Below, in pieces: positions 33,940 through 42,917 of a stretch of 64,000 nt of DNA. The stretch comes from Parasporobacterium sp. (GTDB taxonomy: Bacteria > Bacillota > Clostridia > Lachnospirales > Lachnospiraceae). Position numbers and translations under genes: made by a program. The stretch is from contig JAFUBX010000002.1 in the NCBI GenBank assembly GCA_017459985.1, forward strand, positions 78,244 through 142,243, in the 5' to 3' direction. Under the pieces are notes generated by a model, which was not told the origin of the DNA, ran no database searches, and was given only the letters and a program-made list of their open reading frames with translations. The first letter of the stretch is position 1. Each line of letters starts with the position of its first letter.

Positions 33940-34833
33940 TTAGAAGTCAGCGGCGAGGACTTCCTCCAGTGTGGGGATGGATGCGGCTGCTCCCATCTTG
34001 CGGACCGCCAGAGAAGAGGCCTTGCAGGACAGCTCCATGGCTTCCTTCGGCTCCTTGCCGGAAGCGCTCAGGGCAGTGAAAAACCCGGAGAAGGTGTCGC
34101 CGGCCCCTGTGGTGTCCACTGCCTCGCAGGGGAAAGCCTTCTGCCTCAGGAATCCTTCCTCCGTCAGGATCATGGCGCCCTCTGATCCCAGGGTCAGGAT
34201 AGTGCGGCACTGGGGCCATCTGGCTTTCAGATCCAGGCAGATCTGCTCCGGATCGTTCTTTCCGGTCATCTGCTCTCCCTCAACCTCATTGATGAACAGA
34301 TCGTCCACGTACTGATAGATGTCCGATTCCGCCAGCTCCCTGGTCATCGGCGAAGGATTGAAGACCACTCTCAGGCCCTTCTCCTTGCAGCATTTCATGG
34401 CATAATCCACATTGGTGATCTCATTCTGGAACACAGCATAATCTCCGGCCTCAAAATGGGAAACGACCTCTTCAATATAGTCCTTATCCACCATGCCGTT
34501 GGTCCCGGGGCAAACGATAATGCAGTTCTGGGCAGTTCCTTCTTCAATCTGGATGATCGTATGACCGCTTTTATGTTCCGGATCCACCTTGAGAAGATCG
34601 GTGCAGACGCCGGCGTCCTCCAGACTCTTCTTCAGCATCTCCCCGTCATAGCCGATGATCCCCGCATGCAGAACATTGGCCCCCGCCTTTCTGAGGGCCA
34701 CCGACTGATTCAGGCCCTTGCCTCCGCAGGTAACGATCAGCTCATGGGACGAGATCGTCTCTCCGGGAGCGACAATGTGATCCAGTTTATAGTTATAATC
34801 AATATTCAGTGATCCAAAAGATAAAATTTTCAT
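33940..34833 (-). CDS. PfkB family sugar kinase (ribokinase-like)
   Basis: 297 residues. ELIVTCGGKGLNQSVALRKAGANV is the substrate-binding GG region and AVDTTGAGDTFSGFFTALSASG holds the catalytic aspartate and anion hole. This is the ribokinase branch of PfkB. It phosphorylates ribose or a related sugar or nucleoside with ATP. It is monocistronic and about 1.3 kb from the BMC-linked ABC importer, on the same strand but outside its operon. A role with that system is possible but not needed, since mtnK is present. Confidence 0.88.
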   Translation of the reverse strand: MKILSFGSLNIDYNYKLDHIVAPGETISSHELIVTCGGKGLNQSVALRKAGANVLHAGIIGYDGEMLKKSLEDAGVCTDLLKVDPEHKSGHTIIQIEEGTAQNCIIVCPGTNGMVDKDYIEEVVSHFEAGDYAVFQNEITNVDYAMKCCKEKGLRVVFNPSPMTRELAESDIYQYVDDLFINEVEGEQMTGKNDPEQICLDLKARWPQCRTILTLGSEGAMILTEEGFLRQKAFPCEAVDTTGAGDTFSGFFTALSASGKEPKEAMELSCKASSLAVRKMGAAASIPTLEEVLAADF

Positions 34834-34902
34834 ACCCTCTCTCCTTTTTGCGGCTGTTTCCGTTCGCCGGATACCAATACTATAATACTTCCTGAAAAAT
34901 GG

Positions 34903-36144
34903 TCAACTGTCTTTTCGCCCGTTGAATTTCTTTGCAACGTGGATCCCGAGGGACATGACGCTCCCCCGTTTGATGATCTCCGAGCCGAACCGGTCCTTCA
35001 GTTCATCCATGGTCCGGTCCAGCTTTTCGTCCCGTTCCCGGTCCTTTTTTCGGTCTTCTTCAAAGAAGGTCATCTGCCTTCCGTAATCTCCCCGGGACAG
35101 GTTGGTCAGGGAAATGCCCATGAGCCGCAGAGGCCTTTGGTCCTTCCACAGCTCTCCCAACAGTTCCCGGGCGATCTCATAGATCTCCCGGCTGGTATCC
35201 AAAGGCTCCTGCAGAGTTTTCTGATGGGAGCGGGTCTTAAAGTCCAGATACCGGATAGAGACCGATACGCCCATAGTCTTCGCTCCTTCGCTCCGCATAT
35301 GCCGGGTGACACTGTCCGTCAGCGCCCGGAGGATCGTTTCGGCCACCTCCATGGTCGTCACATCCTCTTCCAGGGTAATCTCGTTGCTGTAGCCTTTGGC
35401 TTCCTCCGGGTGCTCTCTGACCGGAGAGTCATCGATGCCATTTGCATAGTTTCTCGCCTGGATGCTCATCTTCGTTCCGAGCAGCGCCGCCATCTCCGCC
35501 GGATCCGACCGGGCCAGCTGACCGATGGTGAAGATTCCCGCTTCCTCCAGCTTCTGCGCTGACGCCTTTCCGATAAACAGAAGATCCCGGACCGGCAGCG
35601 GCCACAGCTTTTCTTCGATCTCCTCCGGAAACAGTGTATGAACCTTGTCCGGCTTTTCAAAATCGCTGGCCATCTTGGCACAGAGCTTGTTGCGGCCGAT
35701 CCCGACATTCACTGTAAACCCCAGTTCCTCCCGGATCCGGTCTTTGATCTCCCGGGCCAGGGCAATGGGATCCGGATAGATCCGTGACGTCCCGGTAAAG
35801 TCCAGAAAACACTCGTCAATCGAAAACTCCTCCACCACCGGGGCGTACCTGCGGCAGATCTCCTTAAAGTCCCTGGAGCATTTGGCGTATAATCGGAAAT
35901 CCGACGGAACCACCAGCAGGGACGGGCACTTGCGCAGTGCCAGAGAAACCGGCTCCCCGGTCGTGACATGGTATTTCTTTGCGGGAATCGATTTGGCCAC
36001 CACAATCCCGCGCCGGGATCCGGGATCGCCTCCGACACAGGAGGGGATCAGGCGGATGTCCGGTTCCCCGTTCTTTACTCTGCGGACTGCTTCCCAGGAT
36101 AAAAACGCGCTATTCACATCAACATGAAAGATTAATCGTTCCAT
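34903..36144 (-). CDS. dinB: DNA polymerase IV
   Basis: 413 residues from the ATG giving MERLIFHVDVNSAFLSWEAVRR; a longer reading would add 28 residues overlapping the upstream PucR gene and is rejected. Y-family motifs are clear: DVNSAF, the catalytic SIDECFLDFTG, VGIGRNKLCAKMASDFEKPDK and the little-finger region YSNEITLEEDVTTMEVAE. It performs error-prone lesion bypass. The start lies about 20 bases after the PucR stop with a poor ribosome site, so translation may depend on coupling. Confidence 0.93.
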   Translation of the reverse strand: MERLIFHVDVNSAFLSWEAVRRVKNGEPDIRLIPSCVGGDPGSRRGIVVAKSIPAKKYHVTTGEPVSLALRKCPSLLVVPSDFRLYAKCSRDFKEICRRYAPVVEEFSIDECFLDFTGTSRIYPDPIALAREIKDRIREELGFTVNVGIGRNKLCAKMASDFEKPDKVHTLFPEEIEEKLWPLPVRDLLFIGKASAQKLEEAGIFTIGQLARSDPAEMAALLGTKMSIQARNYANGIDDSPVREHPEEAKGYSNEITLEEDVTTMEVAETILRALTDSVTRHMRSEGAKTMGVSVSIRYLDFKTRSHQKTLQEPLDTSREIYEIARELLGELWKDQRPLRLMGISLTNLSRGDYGRQMTFFEEDRKKDRERDEKLDRTMDELKDRFGSEIIKRGSVMSLGIHVAKKFNGRKDS

Positions 36145-36163
36145 TTTCGTTGCATCGCGGCGG

Positions 36164-37600
36164 TTACAGATAATAAGACAACAGCAGATACTCCCGGGTG
36201 TCTTCCTCCTCCAGGCTGACCCCGCCAAGTTCCCGGATCTGATTCAGCCGGTACAGCAGGGAGTTGCGGTGCAGATGGAGCATCCTTGCTGTCCGGGCCA
36301 TATTGCAGCTGCTTCTTAAGTACACATACAGGGTATGATACAGATCCCCGCCATTCTCCCGGTCATATTTTTTCAGACATTCCAGGGCCGGATGCTTCAG
36401 AACTTTGGGGACCGCGGTGGAGATGAAGGAGCGGATGCAGGGAAGCGCATAATCATTGCAGTAGTACAGCGCCCCATCCTCCCGGGGAATATATTTGTAG
36501 GTCAGGGAACACTGCTGATTATAATCCGACAGCTTATACACATCCGTAAATTCATAGCTGGCCACTGCGCACAGACGGCTGCTCCGAAGAAGGGGCAGCA
36601 GCGTTTCCTCTGTCCCGGAGACGCCGGTCTGATCCCGATTGATCAGGAGATAGATCACATCGCCGCCGTCAATGATATAACTATCGGAAAAGGCCTGCTC
36701 CAGCCGCTGCACCATCGCTCTTGCAATTTCCGCTTTGGTCTGAGGAATCTCGATCCGGATCAGCTGCTTTTGGTGTTCCTTCAGCCAGCCGGCCATCTGA
36801 AGCTTATGATCGATCTCCTCCCGGGAAATTGGCTGACCGTTGATCAGATCCCGGAACACCGCCGTCTCTTCCTGCATCTGGGAAGTTTTGCTGCTGCTTT
36901 CCGCCCAGCGCTCGATCATGTCCGCCAGTGTCTCGAACAGCTGCTCCTCTCCCCGGCTCAGGGTGTGGTCTGTTTCCAGAAGCAGCAGCCGCCCGATCCA
37001 TCTTCTGTCGGAAAAAATGCTTCTATATAAAGAAGGATATTGGGATCCCTCCACAAGGTACCTCTGAGTTCCCTGGTAGCTCCTCTGCGTTTTCAGCACA
37101 TCCCTCAGTTTCAGAAGAAAATCCATGGAATTGGTCCCGGTCTCCAGCAGAACATCCCATTCCGCATCCAGGGACCCCTTCGAATACCCGGAGGAGATCC
37201 CGATGATCTCGTTTCCGGAATTATACACCAGCAGCGGCTGTCCGAAGATCCGGTCGCTGAGGTCTACGATCTCCTGCACCGTGCAGCCCCTGCGGATCTG
37301 TGCCATCACGCCGTCCGCCCAGCCATTATAATAATCAAAGGCGTCAAAGATCTCGTTCAGCACTTCATCCTTATCATCCGTATTCAGAAGGATCATGTCC
37401 TCCCCCTGCACACAGATCACCCGCCCCGTCTCCCCGTTAATGAATTCCGAGGCATCCGCCAGATAGACATTCTGGCTCTCGATCTCTGTATTATTGGAAA
37501 GGATCCTGGCGCTTCTCAGGACCCGGTCCCCATGAAAGATCTTGGGCTCCGGATGATATTTTGCCAGCCAGTCCCTGAGCATCCACATGCTGAGCCGCAT
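36164..37600 (-). CDS. PucR family transcriptional regulator (paired with UroD-family gene)
   Basis: 478 residues from ATG 37600, preceded by GGGGAGAATTT; an ATG 11 codons earlier has no site. The N-terminal part resembles PucR sensor regions (NGWADGVMAQIRRGCTVQEIVDLSDRIFGQPLLVYNSGNEIIGIS). The C-terminal HTH_30 motif is intact: LYVYLRSSCNMARTARMLHLHRNSLLYRLNQIRELGGVSL. It is divergent from a UroD-family gene at 37752, with palindromes between, so it probably regulates that gene and itself. A second such pair occurs at 44349-47115. Confidence 0.88.
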   Translation of the reverse strand: MRLSMWMLRDWLAKYHPEPKIFHGDRVLRSARILSNNTEIESQNVYLADASEFINGETGRVICVQGEDMILLNTDDKDEVLNEIFDAFDYYNGWADGVMAQIRRGCTVQEIVDLSDRIFGQPLLVYNSGNEIIGISSGYSKGSLDAEWDVLLETGTNSMDFLLKLRDVLKTQRSYQGTQRYLVEGSQYPSLYRSIFSDRRWIGRLLLLETDHTLSRGEEQLFETLADMIERWAESSSKTSQMQEETAVFRDLINGQPISREEIDHKLQMAGWLKEHQKQLIRIEIPQTKAEIARAMVQRLEQAFSDSYIIDGGDVIYLLINRDQTGVSGTEETLLPLLRSSRLCAVASYEFTDVYKLSDYNQQCSLTYKYIPREDGALYYCNDYALPCIRSFISTAVPKVLKHPALECLKKYDRENGGDLYHTLYVYLRSSCNMARTARMLHLHRNSLLYRLNQIRELGGVSLEEEDTREYLLLSYYL

Positions 37601-37619
37601 AAATTCTCCCCATTTCTGC

Positions 37620-37634
37620 TGTGCACTGTGCACA
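37620..37634. promoter_or_regulatory. Palindromic operator candidate upstream of PucR gene 1
   Basis: TGTGCAC-T-GTGCACA, perfect 7-base arms, 20 bases before the PucR start codon; suited to autorepression. Confidence 0.4.
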
Positions 37635-37679
37635 ATCTCTTTGGGTTATAATATCTCACACTTCAGGCTGTTTGTCCAT

Positions 37680-37691
37680 ATTCCCGGGAAT
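37680..37691. promoter_or_regulatory. Palindromic operator candidate in the PucR/UroD intergenic region 1
   Basis: ATTCCCGGGAAT is a perfect 12-base palindrome lying about 60 bases before the UroD-family start and just upstream of a possible TAAAAT -10. Confidence 0.4.
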
Positions 37692-37751
37692 TATTCCACT
37701 GTAAAATATAAACAGAACAAATCAGTGATTTGCAGAACGAGGAGGTATGAA

Positions 37752-38858
37752 ATGAACTCTTTTGAAAAATACGAAAAAATGTTGAGCCTGGAGCCCTATA
37801 AGGACAGAAGCGAGATGCCGGTCTTCCCGATGATGGTGGCCACCTACGGTTCTTTGGGCGATGTGTCCCAGAAGGACATCTGCGAAAGTCCCGACAACTG
37901 GATCCGGGCCATTGAAAATACGATTGCCAAGATCGGCAAACCGGATGTCTCCATGGCCATGTGCCCCAGGGACACCACCTTTGTTATGGGCCTTCCGGTC
38001 CGGCTTCCCGGACGGGAACTGGGAGACGACGACCTGTATCAGTTCGTGGAATCCCCCTATTTCGAGGATACCTCCGAATACGACCGTATCATGGGAATGA
38101 GCTGGGAATACTGGTACGGCGAGTATCTGATGAGAATTCAGAATCCGCCCTTCACCAATCCGCAGCAGATCGGCGAGCGTTACGGCATCCTGGGAGCCAA
38201 CCTGGGCAAGACCATCGGTTATCTGATCAGCAAAGGAATCGTTCCCTGCTTTGAATCCGCCACCGGCCCGATCTTTGATACCCTGTCCATGATCCGGGGA
38301 ATGGCTGATTTCACTTACGATCTGTATGATGAACCGGAAAAGATCCTGGCGATCATGGAAAAATATCAGCCCATCGAAGACGAGAAGACCATTGGCATGC
38401 TGAAAGCCAACGGCGGAAGAAAGCTGGGAATCTTCGCCATGAGATCCTCCTCCACCTTTATTTCCCCGACCATGTTTGAGGAAATGGTATGGCCGACTTT
38501 GAAGGCTTCCATTCTCCGCTACCACAGCGCCGGCCTTGTCAGCGTCCTGCATGCGGACTCCAACTGGCTGCCGATGCTGAAGTATTTCACAGAGCTTCCG
38601 AAAGGCAGTGTCCACATCGAGCTGGACGGCGAAACCGATATTGAGCAGGCCTATGAGATCCTCCGGGGCAGCCAGTCCCTGAGAGGCGACGTTCCCGCCA
38701 CCATGCTGGCCTACGGAACGCCGGAGGAGGTCGCCGCTTACAGCGAGAAACTGGTACAGATGGGAATGAAGGGCGGTTTCATGCTGTCCTCCGGATGTGA
38801 AGTTCCTTTAAACTGCAAGCTGGAAAATGTCAAGGCCATGATGGATGTGATGAAATAA
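37752..38858 (+). CDS. Uroporphyrinogen decarboxylase family protein 1
   Basis: 368 residues from ATG 37752 after AGGAGGTATGAA; the longer open frame upstream is rejected. The URO-D fold is indicated by NPPFTNPQQIGERYGIL, ATGPIFDTLSMIRGMADFTYDLYDEPEKI, VSVLHADSNWLPML and the C-terminal FMLSSGCEVPLNCKLENVKAMMD. Members outside heme synthesis include corrinoid-dependent methyltransferases (MtaA/MtbA-like). The zinc motif here is HAD rather than HxC, with SGCEVP later, so methyltransferase activity is uncertain. No corrinoid protein gene adjoins. It is divergent from a PucR regulator. Substrate unknown. Confidence 0.83.
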   Translation: MNSFEKYEKMLSLEPYKDRSEMPVFPMMVATYGSLGDVSQKDICESPDNWIRAIENTIAKIGKPDVSMAMCPRDTTFVMGLPVRLPGRELGDDDLYQFVESPYFEDTSEYDRIMGMSWEYWYGEYLMRIQNPPFTNPQQIGERYGILGANLGKTIGYLISKGIVPCFESATGPIFDTLSMIRGMADFTYDLYDEPEKILAIMEKYQPIEDEKTIGMLKANGGRKLGIFAMRSSSTFISPTMFEEMVWPTLKASILRYHSAGLVSVLHADSNWLPMLKYFTELPKGSVHIELDGETDIEQAYEILRGSQSLRGDVPATMLAYGTPEEVAAYSEKLVQMGMKGGFMLSSGCEVPLNCKLENVKAMMDVMK

Positions 38859-38923
38859 TCCGGGCCGCCGTGATTCTTCAAAAACTACGCGGATACGAAA
38901 TGGGCGCCGTAAAGCGCCTCAGA

Positions 38924-38959
38924 AAACGGGTGCTCCCGCCATTGCGGAGGCACCCGTTT
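38924..38959. terminator. Bidirectional terminator between UroD-family gene and pckA
   Basis: Strong stem with arms AAACGGGTGC and GCACCCGTTT, extended inward by CCCGC/GCGG pairing around a short loop. It can terminate both converging genes. Confidence 0.8.
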
Positions 38960-38996
38960 CATATCTTATTGGTTTTTCTCTTACCGGATCAGTTCC

Positions 38997-40601
38997 TTAC
39001 AGCTGAGGACCTGCGCTTACCAGCGCCTTGCCGGCCTCATTTCCTTCGTATTTTACAAAGTTCTTAATGAATCTGCCTGCAAGATCTTTGGCCTTCTCAT
39101 CCCATTCGGACGCATCGGCATAGGTATCTCTCGGATCCAGGATGTTGGTGTCCACGCCCTCCAGTTCCGTCGGCACTTCCAGATTGAAGTACGGAATGGT
39201 CTTGGTGGGAGCGTTGTTGATGGCGCCGTTCAGGATGGCATCGATAATGCCTCTGGTGTCCTTGATGGAGATCCGCTTGCCGGTTCCGTTCCATCCGGTA
39301 TTGACCAGATATGCCTTTGCTCCGTTGGCTTCCATTCTCTTGACCAGCTCCTCGGCGTATTTGGTGGGATGAAGCTCCAGGAACGCCTGTCCGAAGCATG
39401 CGGAGAAGGTCGGGGTCGGCTCGGTGATGCCACGCTCAGTTCCGGCCAGCTTGGCGGTAAATCCGGAGAGGAAATAGTATTTGGTCTGTTCCGGAGTCAG
39501 GATGGAAACCGGGGGAAGAACGCCGAAGGCATCTGCGGAAAGGAAGATCACATCCTTGGCTGCCGGTGCGGAAGAAACCGGACGCACGATCTTCTCAATA
39601 TGCGTGATCGGGTAGGAGACACGGGTGTTCTCCGTCACGCTCTTGTCTGCGAAATCGATCCGTCCTTCGCTGTCCACGGTCACATTCTCCAGCAGCGCGT
39701 TTCTCTTGATCGCATTGTAAATATCCGGCTCGGATTCCTTGTCCAGGTTGATGACCTTGGCATAGCAGCCGCCTTCGAAGTTGAACACGCCCTTGTCATC
39801 CCAGCCATGCTCATCATCTCCGATCAGCAGTCTCTTGGGATCGGTGGAAAGAGTGGTCTTTCCGGTTCCGGAAAGGCCGAAGAAAATGGCGGTATTCTCG
39901 CCGTTCATGTCTGTATTGGCAGAGCAATGCATGGAGGCGATTCCCTTCAGCGGAAGGTAATAGTTCATCATGGAGAACATTCCCTTCTTCATCTCGCCGC
40001 CATACCAGGTGTTGATGATCACCTGCTCCCGGCTGGTGATATTGAAGGCCACGCAGGTCTCAGAGTTGAGCCCCAGTTTCTGATAGTCATCGACCTTTGC
40101 CTTGGAAGCGCAGTAAATAATGAAATCCGGTTCAAAATCCTTCAGTTCCTCTTCTGTCGGAACAATGAACATATTCTTTACGAAATGGGCCTGCCATGCA
40201 ACCTCCATGATGAAACGGATTGCCATCCGGGTGTCCTTGTTGGCTCCGCAGAAAGCATCCATCACAAACAGCCGCTTGCCGGAAAGCTCATCCCTGGCAA
40301 GTCCCTTCACCGTCTCCCAGACTTCTTCACTCATGGGATGATTGTCATTGGGATATTCCGGTGTGGTCCACCAGACGGTATCTTTGGAATTCTCATCCAT
40401 TACAATGTATTTATCTTTCGGAGAACGTCCGGTATAGATTCCGGTCATGACATTGATCGCATCCAGCTCCGTCAGTGTGCCGACCTCATATCCTTCCAGA
40501 CCCGGCTTTGTCTCTTCTTCAAACAGTTCTTCAAAGGAAGGATTGTATACGATTTGTGTAGTTCCGGTAATTCCGTATTTGGTTAAGTCAATTTTACTCA
40601 T
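38997..40601 (-). CDS. pckA: Phosphoenolpyruvate carboxykinase (ATP)
   Basis: 534 residues from ATG 40601 (a GTG two codons earlier lies in the ribosome site). Kinase loop [13 protein letters not shown], metal site [14 protein letters not shown], substrate region [11 protein letters not shown] and [12 protein letters not shown] are all typical of ATP-type PckA. It interconverts oxaloacetate plus ATP and PEP plus CO2; in fermenting Clostridia it often runs toward oxaloacetate. Stand-alone gene with a consensus promoter. Confidence 0.97.
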   Translation of the reverse strand: MSKIDLTKYGITGTTQIVYNPSFEELFEEETKPGLEGYEVGTLTELDAINVMTGIYTGRSPKDKYIVMDENSKDTVWWTTPEYPNDNHPMSEEVWETVKGLARDELSGKRLFVMDAFCGANKDTRMAIRFIMEVAWQAHFVKNMFIVPTEEELKDFEPDFIIYCASKAKVDDYQKLGLNSETCVAFNITSREQVIINTWYGGEMKKGMFSMMNYYLPLKGIASMHCSANTDMNGENTAIFFGLSGTGKTTLSTDPKRLLIGDDEHGWDDKGVFNFEGGCYAKVINLDKESEPDIYNAIKRNALLENVTVDSEGRIDFADKSVTENTRVSYPITHIEKIVRPVSSAPAAKDVIFLSADAFGVLPPVSILTPEQTKYYFLSGFTAKLAGTERGITEPTPTFSACFGQAFLELHPTKYAEELVKRMEANGAKAYLVNTGWNGTGKRISIKDTRGIIDAILNGAINNAPTKTIPYFNLEVPTELEGVDTNILDPRDTYADASEWDEKAKDLAGRFIKNFVKYEGNEAGKALVSAGPQL

Positions 40602-40646
40602 ATGCACCCTCGTTTCTCTTTATTTTACTTACTATTCGACGGCTCC

Positions 40647-40675
40647 ATTATAATGCTACAGCACGGCAGTGTCAA
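40647..40675 (-). promoter_or_regulatory. Consensus promoter of pckA
   Basis: On the minus strand TTGACA and TATAAT are both perfect and separated by 17 bases, about 40 bases before the start codon, implying strong basal expression. Confidence 0.85.
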
Positions 40676-40681
40676 AGGAAA

Positions 40682-40705
40682 GAATGCCCAAAATATCAGG
40701 CATTC
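40682..40705 (-). terminator. Terminator of the radical SAM gene
   Basis: Stem GAATGCC / GGCATTC with a 10-base loop, followed on the minus strand by TTTCCTTT. It lies between the radical SAM stop and the pckA promoter. Confidence 0.6.
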
Positions 40706-40724
40706 CGGGCTTTTTCCTTAGGAG

Positions 40725-41819
40725 TTATTTGCTCCCCAGCAGCGATTGCACCAGATCCCGTTTTTCATAGAGGACACAGCCGCCCTTGTGATCATCCAGA
40801 AGATGTCCGCCTTCCCGGAGTTTCACAAACAGATTTGAGTTCAGCGCTTCCCTGAGGGAGGTCTCCCGGATATTGATATCCGAGAAGGGAGAGAAGGGAC
40901 AGGGCTCTGCTCCTCCGTGGGAATTGATATGGAAAAACTCCCTTCCTGCCGCCATGCATCCGCCCATTTTCAGCTCGTCCCCCGGGAAGGACAGCAGCAG
41001 CAGATCCGGGTACTGCTCCCTTAATGCTTCCATGGCTTTGTCCAGATATTCCCGCTCCGGACCCCCCGGCGCCAGATCCTTTGCTTCCTCAGTCACCGGA
41101 ACGAATTCGATGAACAGGATCATCTTGCACCCATGCTCCACCAGAAATTCCACGTAGGAAGGAGAAGTCACCTCCTGCAGATTCTCTGTGGTCACCGTAA
41201 TGGAGGCTCCGAACAGGATCTGTTTCTCCCGGAAGGCCTTCATGTTATTCAGCACAACGTCGTACATGCCTTCCCCCCGCCTTTGATCCGTGGCATCCCT
41301 GCCGCCCTCGATGCTTAACACCGGCACCAGATTCCTGCAGGAATCGAACAGACTGAAATAGGCGTCATCTATGTAAGTTCCGTTGGTAAAGATCGGGAAC
41401 AGGATCTCCTTCACCGTACTTGCCGCTTCGATGATGTCCCTGCGAAGGAGGGGTTCTCCCCCTGCCACCAGAATAAAGCTGATGCCCAGATCCCTGGCCT
41501 GGCAGAAAATGTCCAGCCACTCCTTTCCGGACAGCTGACAGACCGGTGCCTCATCCGTGGTGGTCTCGATGCAGCGGGAATAGCACCCGGCGCAATGCAG
41601 ATTGCAGCTGCTGGTCACGCTGGCGATCAGAAATCCCGGAGCGTGGTCGCCTTCCTCCTCCAGCTGCATCCGCCGTTTTGAAGCCTTTTTGCTGGCTGCC
41701 GCGAATTTCACCATGAACGCGCTTTCCTTCGGGTTCTTCAGGGTGGCTTTCAGCGCGTCCGTCACGATTTTCTCGACCCCGTTTGCAATATGTTTCTGAA
41801 GATCAAAATTCTCTGTCAT
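40725..41819 (-). CDS. Radical SAM protein with C-terminal SPASM-like cysteines
   Basis: 364 residues from ATG 41819 (AAGGAGGCAGACA upstream; a longer reading is rejected). The cluster motif is CNLHCAGCYSRC with SVTSSCNLH before it, and FILVAGGEPLLRRDI follows. The C-terminal cysteines in GGCMAAGREFFHI, GGAEPCPFSPFSDINIRETSLREAL and KGGCVLYEKRDL suggest an auxiliary Fe-S cluster. Such proteins modify peptides or serve in cofactor maturation. No precursor peptide gene is visible nearby; the threonine aldolase-like gene lies just upstream on the same strand. Substrate unknown. Confidence 0.85.
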   Translation of the reverse strand: MTENFDLQKHIANGVEKIVTDALKATLKNPKESAFMVKFAAASKKASKRRMQLEEEGDHAPGFLIASVTSSCNLHCAGCYSRCIETTTDEAPVCQLSGKEWLDIFCQARDLGISFILVAGGEPLLRRDIIEAASTVKEILFPIFTNGTYIDDAYFSLFDSCRNLVPVLSIEGGRDATDQRRGEGMYDVVLNNMKAFREKQILFGASITVTTENLQEVTSPSYVEFLVEHGCKMILFIEFVPVTEEAKDLAPGGPEREYLDKAMEALREQYPDLLLLSFPGDELKMGGCMAAGREFFHINSHGGAEPCPFSPFSDINIRETSLREALNSNLFVKLREGGHLLDDHKGGCVLYEKRDLVQSLLGSK

Positions 41820-41832
41820 TGTCTGCCTCCTT

Positions 41833-42867
41833 TTACTGCTGAATGAGAATTTCTTCCAGCTTCTGTATATCTTCTTCTGTTGTGGACCAGCTGGTGGCAA
41901 ACCGTACCACCGTATGATCCTCATCCGGTTTTTCCCACCAGGAGACTGCCACCTGCTCCTGCAGCCGTTCCAGTTCGGTATCCTTCAGAATAAGGAATTG
42001 CTGATTGGTGGGGGACTCCAGATAAAACCGGTATCCTTTCTCCCGGAAGATCCGTTTTAACTGCTCCGCCATCCGGATCGCATGGGCGCCGATCTCAAAA
42101 TACAATCCGTCGGTAAATAAAGCGTCGAACTGCACCCCCGTTAGACGGCCCTTCGCCAGCAGCGCGCCCCGTTTTTTCACGGAGGTGATAAAATGCGCCG
42201 GCATATTTCCCTTCGTAAATACCACTGCCTCTCCGCACAGGGCGCCTACTTTGGTTCCGCCGATATAGAACACATCACAGATCCGGGCGATATCCGGCAA
42301 TGTCAGGTCCGCAGCTGGGCTCATCAGTCCGTATCCCAGACGGGCGCCGTCCAGATAGAGCGGGATCTGGTATTTCCGGCAGACCGCCGCGATCTCTTCC
42401 AGCTCCTGCCTGCTGTACAGGGTTCCATATTCTGTAGGATAGGAGATGTAGACCATGCCGGGAAATACCATGTGCTCATAGTTGTCGTCGCTGTAGAATG
42501 TCTCCAGATAGGAGTTCAGTTCTGCCGCGCTGATCTTTCCGTCCTTCTGAGGAAGTCCCAGCACTTTATGGCCGGTGTATTCGATGGCGCCTGCCTCATG
42601 GACGCTGACATGACCTGTCACTGCAGCAACAACCCCTTCATAATCCTTCAGCATGGAGGAGATCACCACCGCGTTGGTCTGGGTGCCTCCCACCAGAAAT
42701 TCCACCTGGGCCTCCGGACAGTCCAGGGCCTTCCGGATCTTCTCCTTCGCCTGTTCGCAGTAATGGTCTGTGCCATAGCCCGGCAGAGCTTCCAGATTCG
42801 TTTCACACAGACGTTCCAGCACTTTCGGATGCGCGCCTGCAATATAGTCACTTTCAAATGAAATCAT
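41833..42867 (-). CDS. Threonine aldolase / beta-eliminating lyase family PLP enzyme
   Basis: 344 residues from ATG 42867 after AAAGGAG; an ATG eight codons upstream is rejected. MISFESDYIAGAHPKVLERLCETNLEALPGYGTDHYCEQAKEKI and GGTQTNAVVISSML are typical. The PLP lysine is in FYIGGTKVGALCGEAVVF, and LYLDGARLGYGL contains the cofactor aspartate. Members cleave L-threonine to glycine and acetaldehyde or deaminate other amino acids. It precedes the radical SAM gene by 13 bases and is probably cotranscribed. Confidence 0.88.
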   Translation of the reverse strand: MISFESDYIAGAHPKVLERLCETNLEALPGYGTDHYCEQAKEKIRKALDCPEAQVEFLVGGTQTNAVVISSMLKDYEGVVAAVTGHVSVHEAGAIEYTGHKVLGLPQKDGKISAAELNSYLETFYSDDNYEHMVFPGMVYISYPTEYGTLYSRQELEEIAAVCRKYQIPLYLDGARLGYGLMSPAADLTLPDIARICDVFYIGGTKVGALCGEAVVFTKGNMPAHFITSVKKRGALLAKGRLTGVQFDALFTDGLYFEIGAHAIRMAEQLKRIFREKGYRFYLESPTNQQFLILKDTELERLQEQVAVSWWEKPDEDHTVVRFATSWSTTEEDIQKLEEILIQQ

Positions 42868-42880
42868 ATGGTTTCTCTCC

Positions 42881-42908
42881 TTTACATTCATCGGGAACGT
42901 GATAAAAT
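42881..42908 (+). promoter_or_regulatory. Candidate promoter of the MATE gene
   Basis: TTTACA and TAAAAT with 16-base spacing. The -10 ends only 9 bases before the annotated ATG, so the message would be almost leaderless or the true start lies further in. Confidence 0.35.
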
Positions 42909-42917
42909 TACCTCGCT

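Noticed and set aside
36144-36228. 28-residue N-terminal extension of DNA polymerase IV
   Set aside because: It overlaps the PucR gene end, and the conserved family start MERLIFHVDVNSAF lies at 36144.
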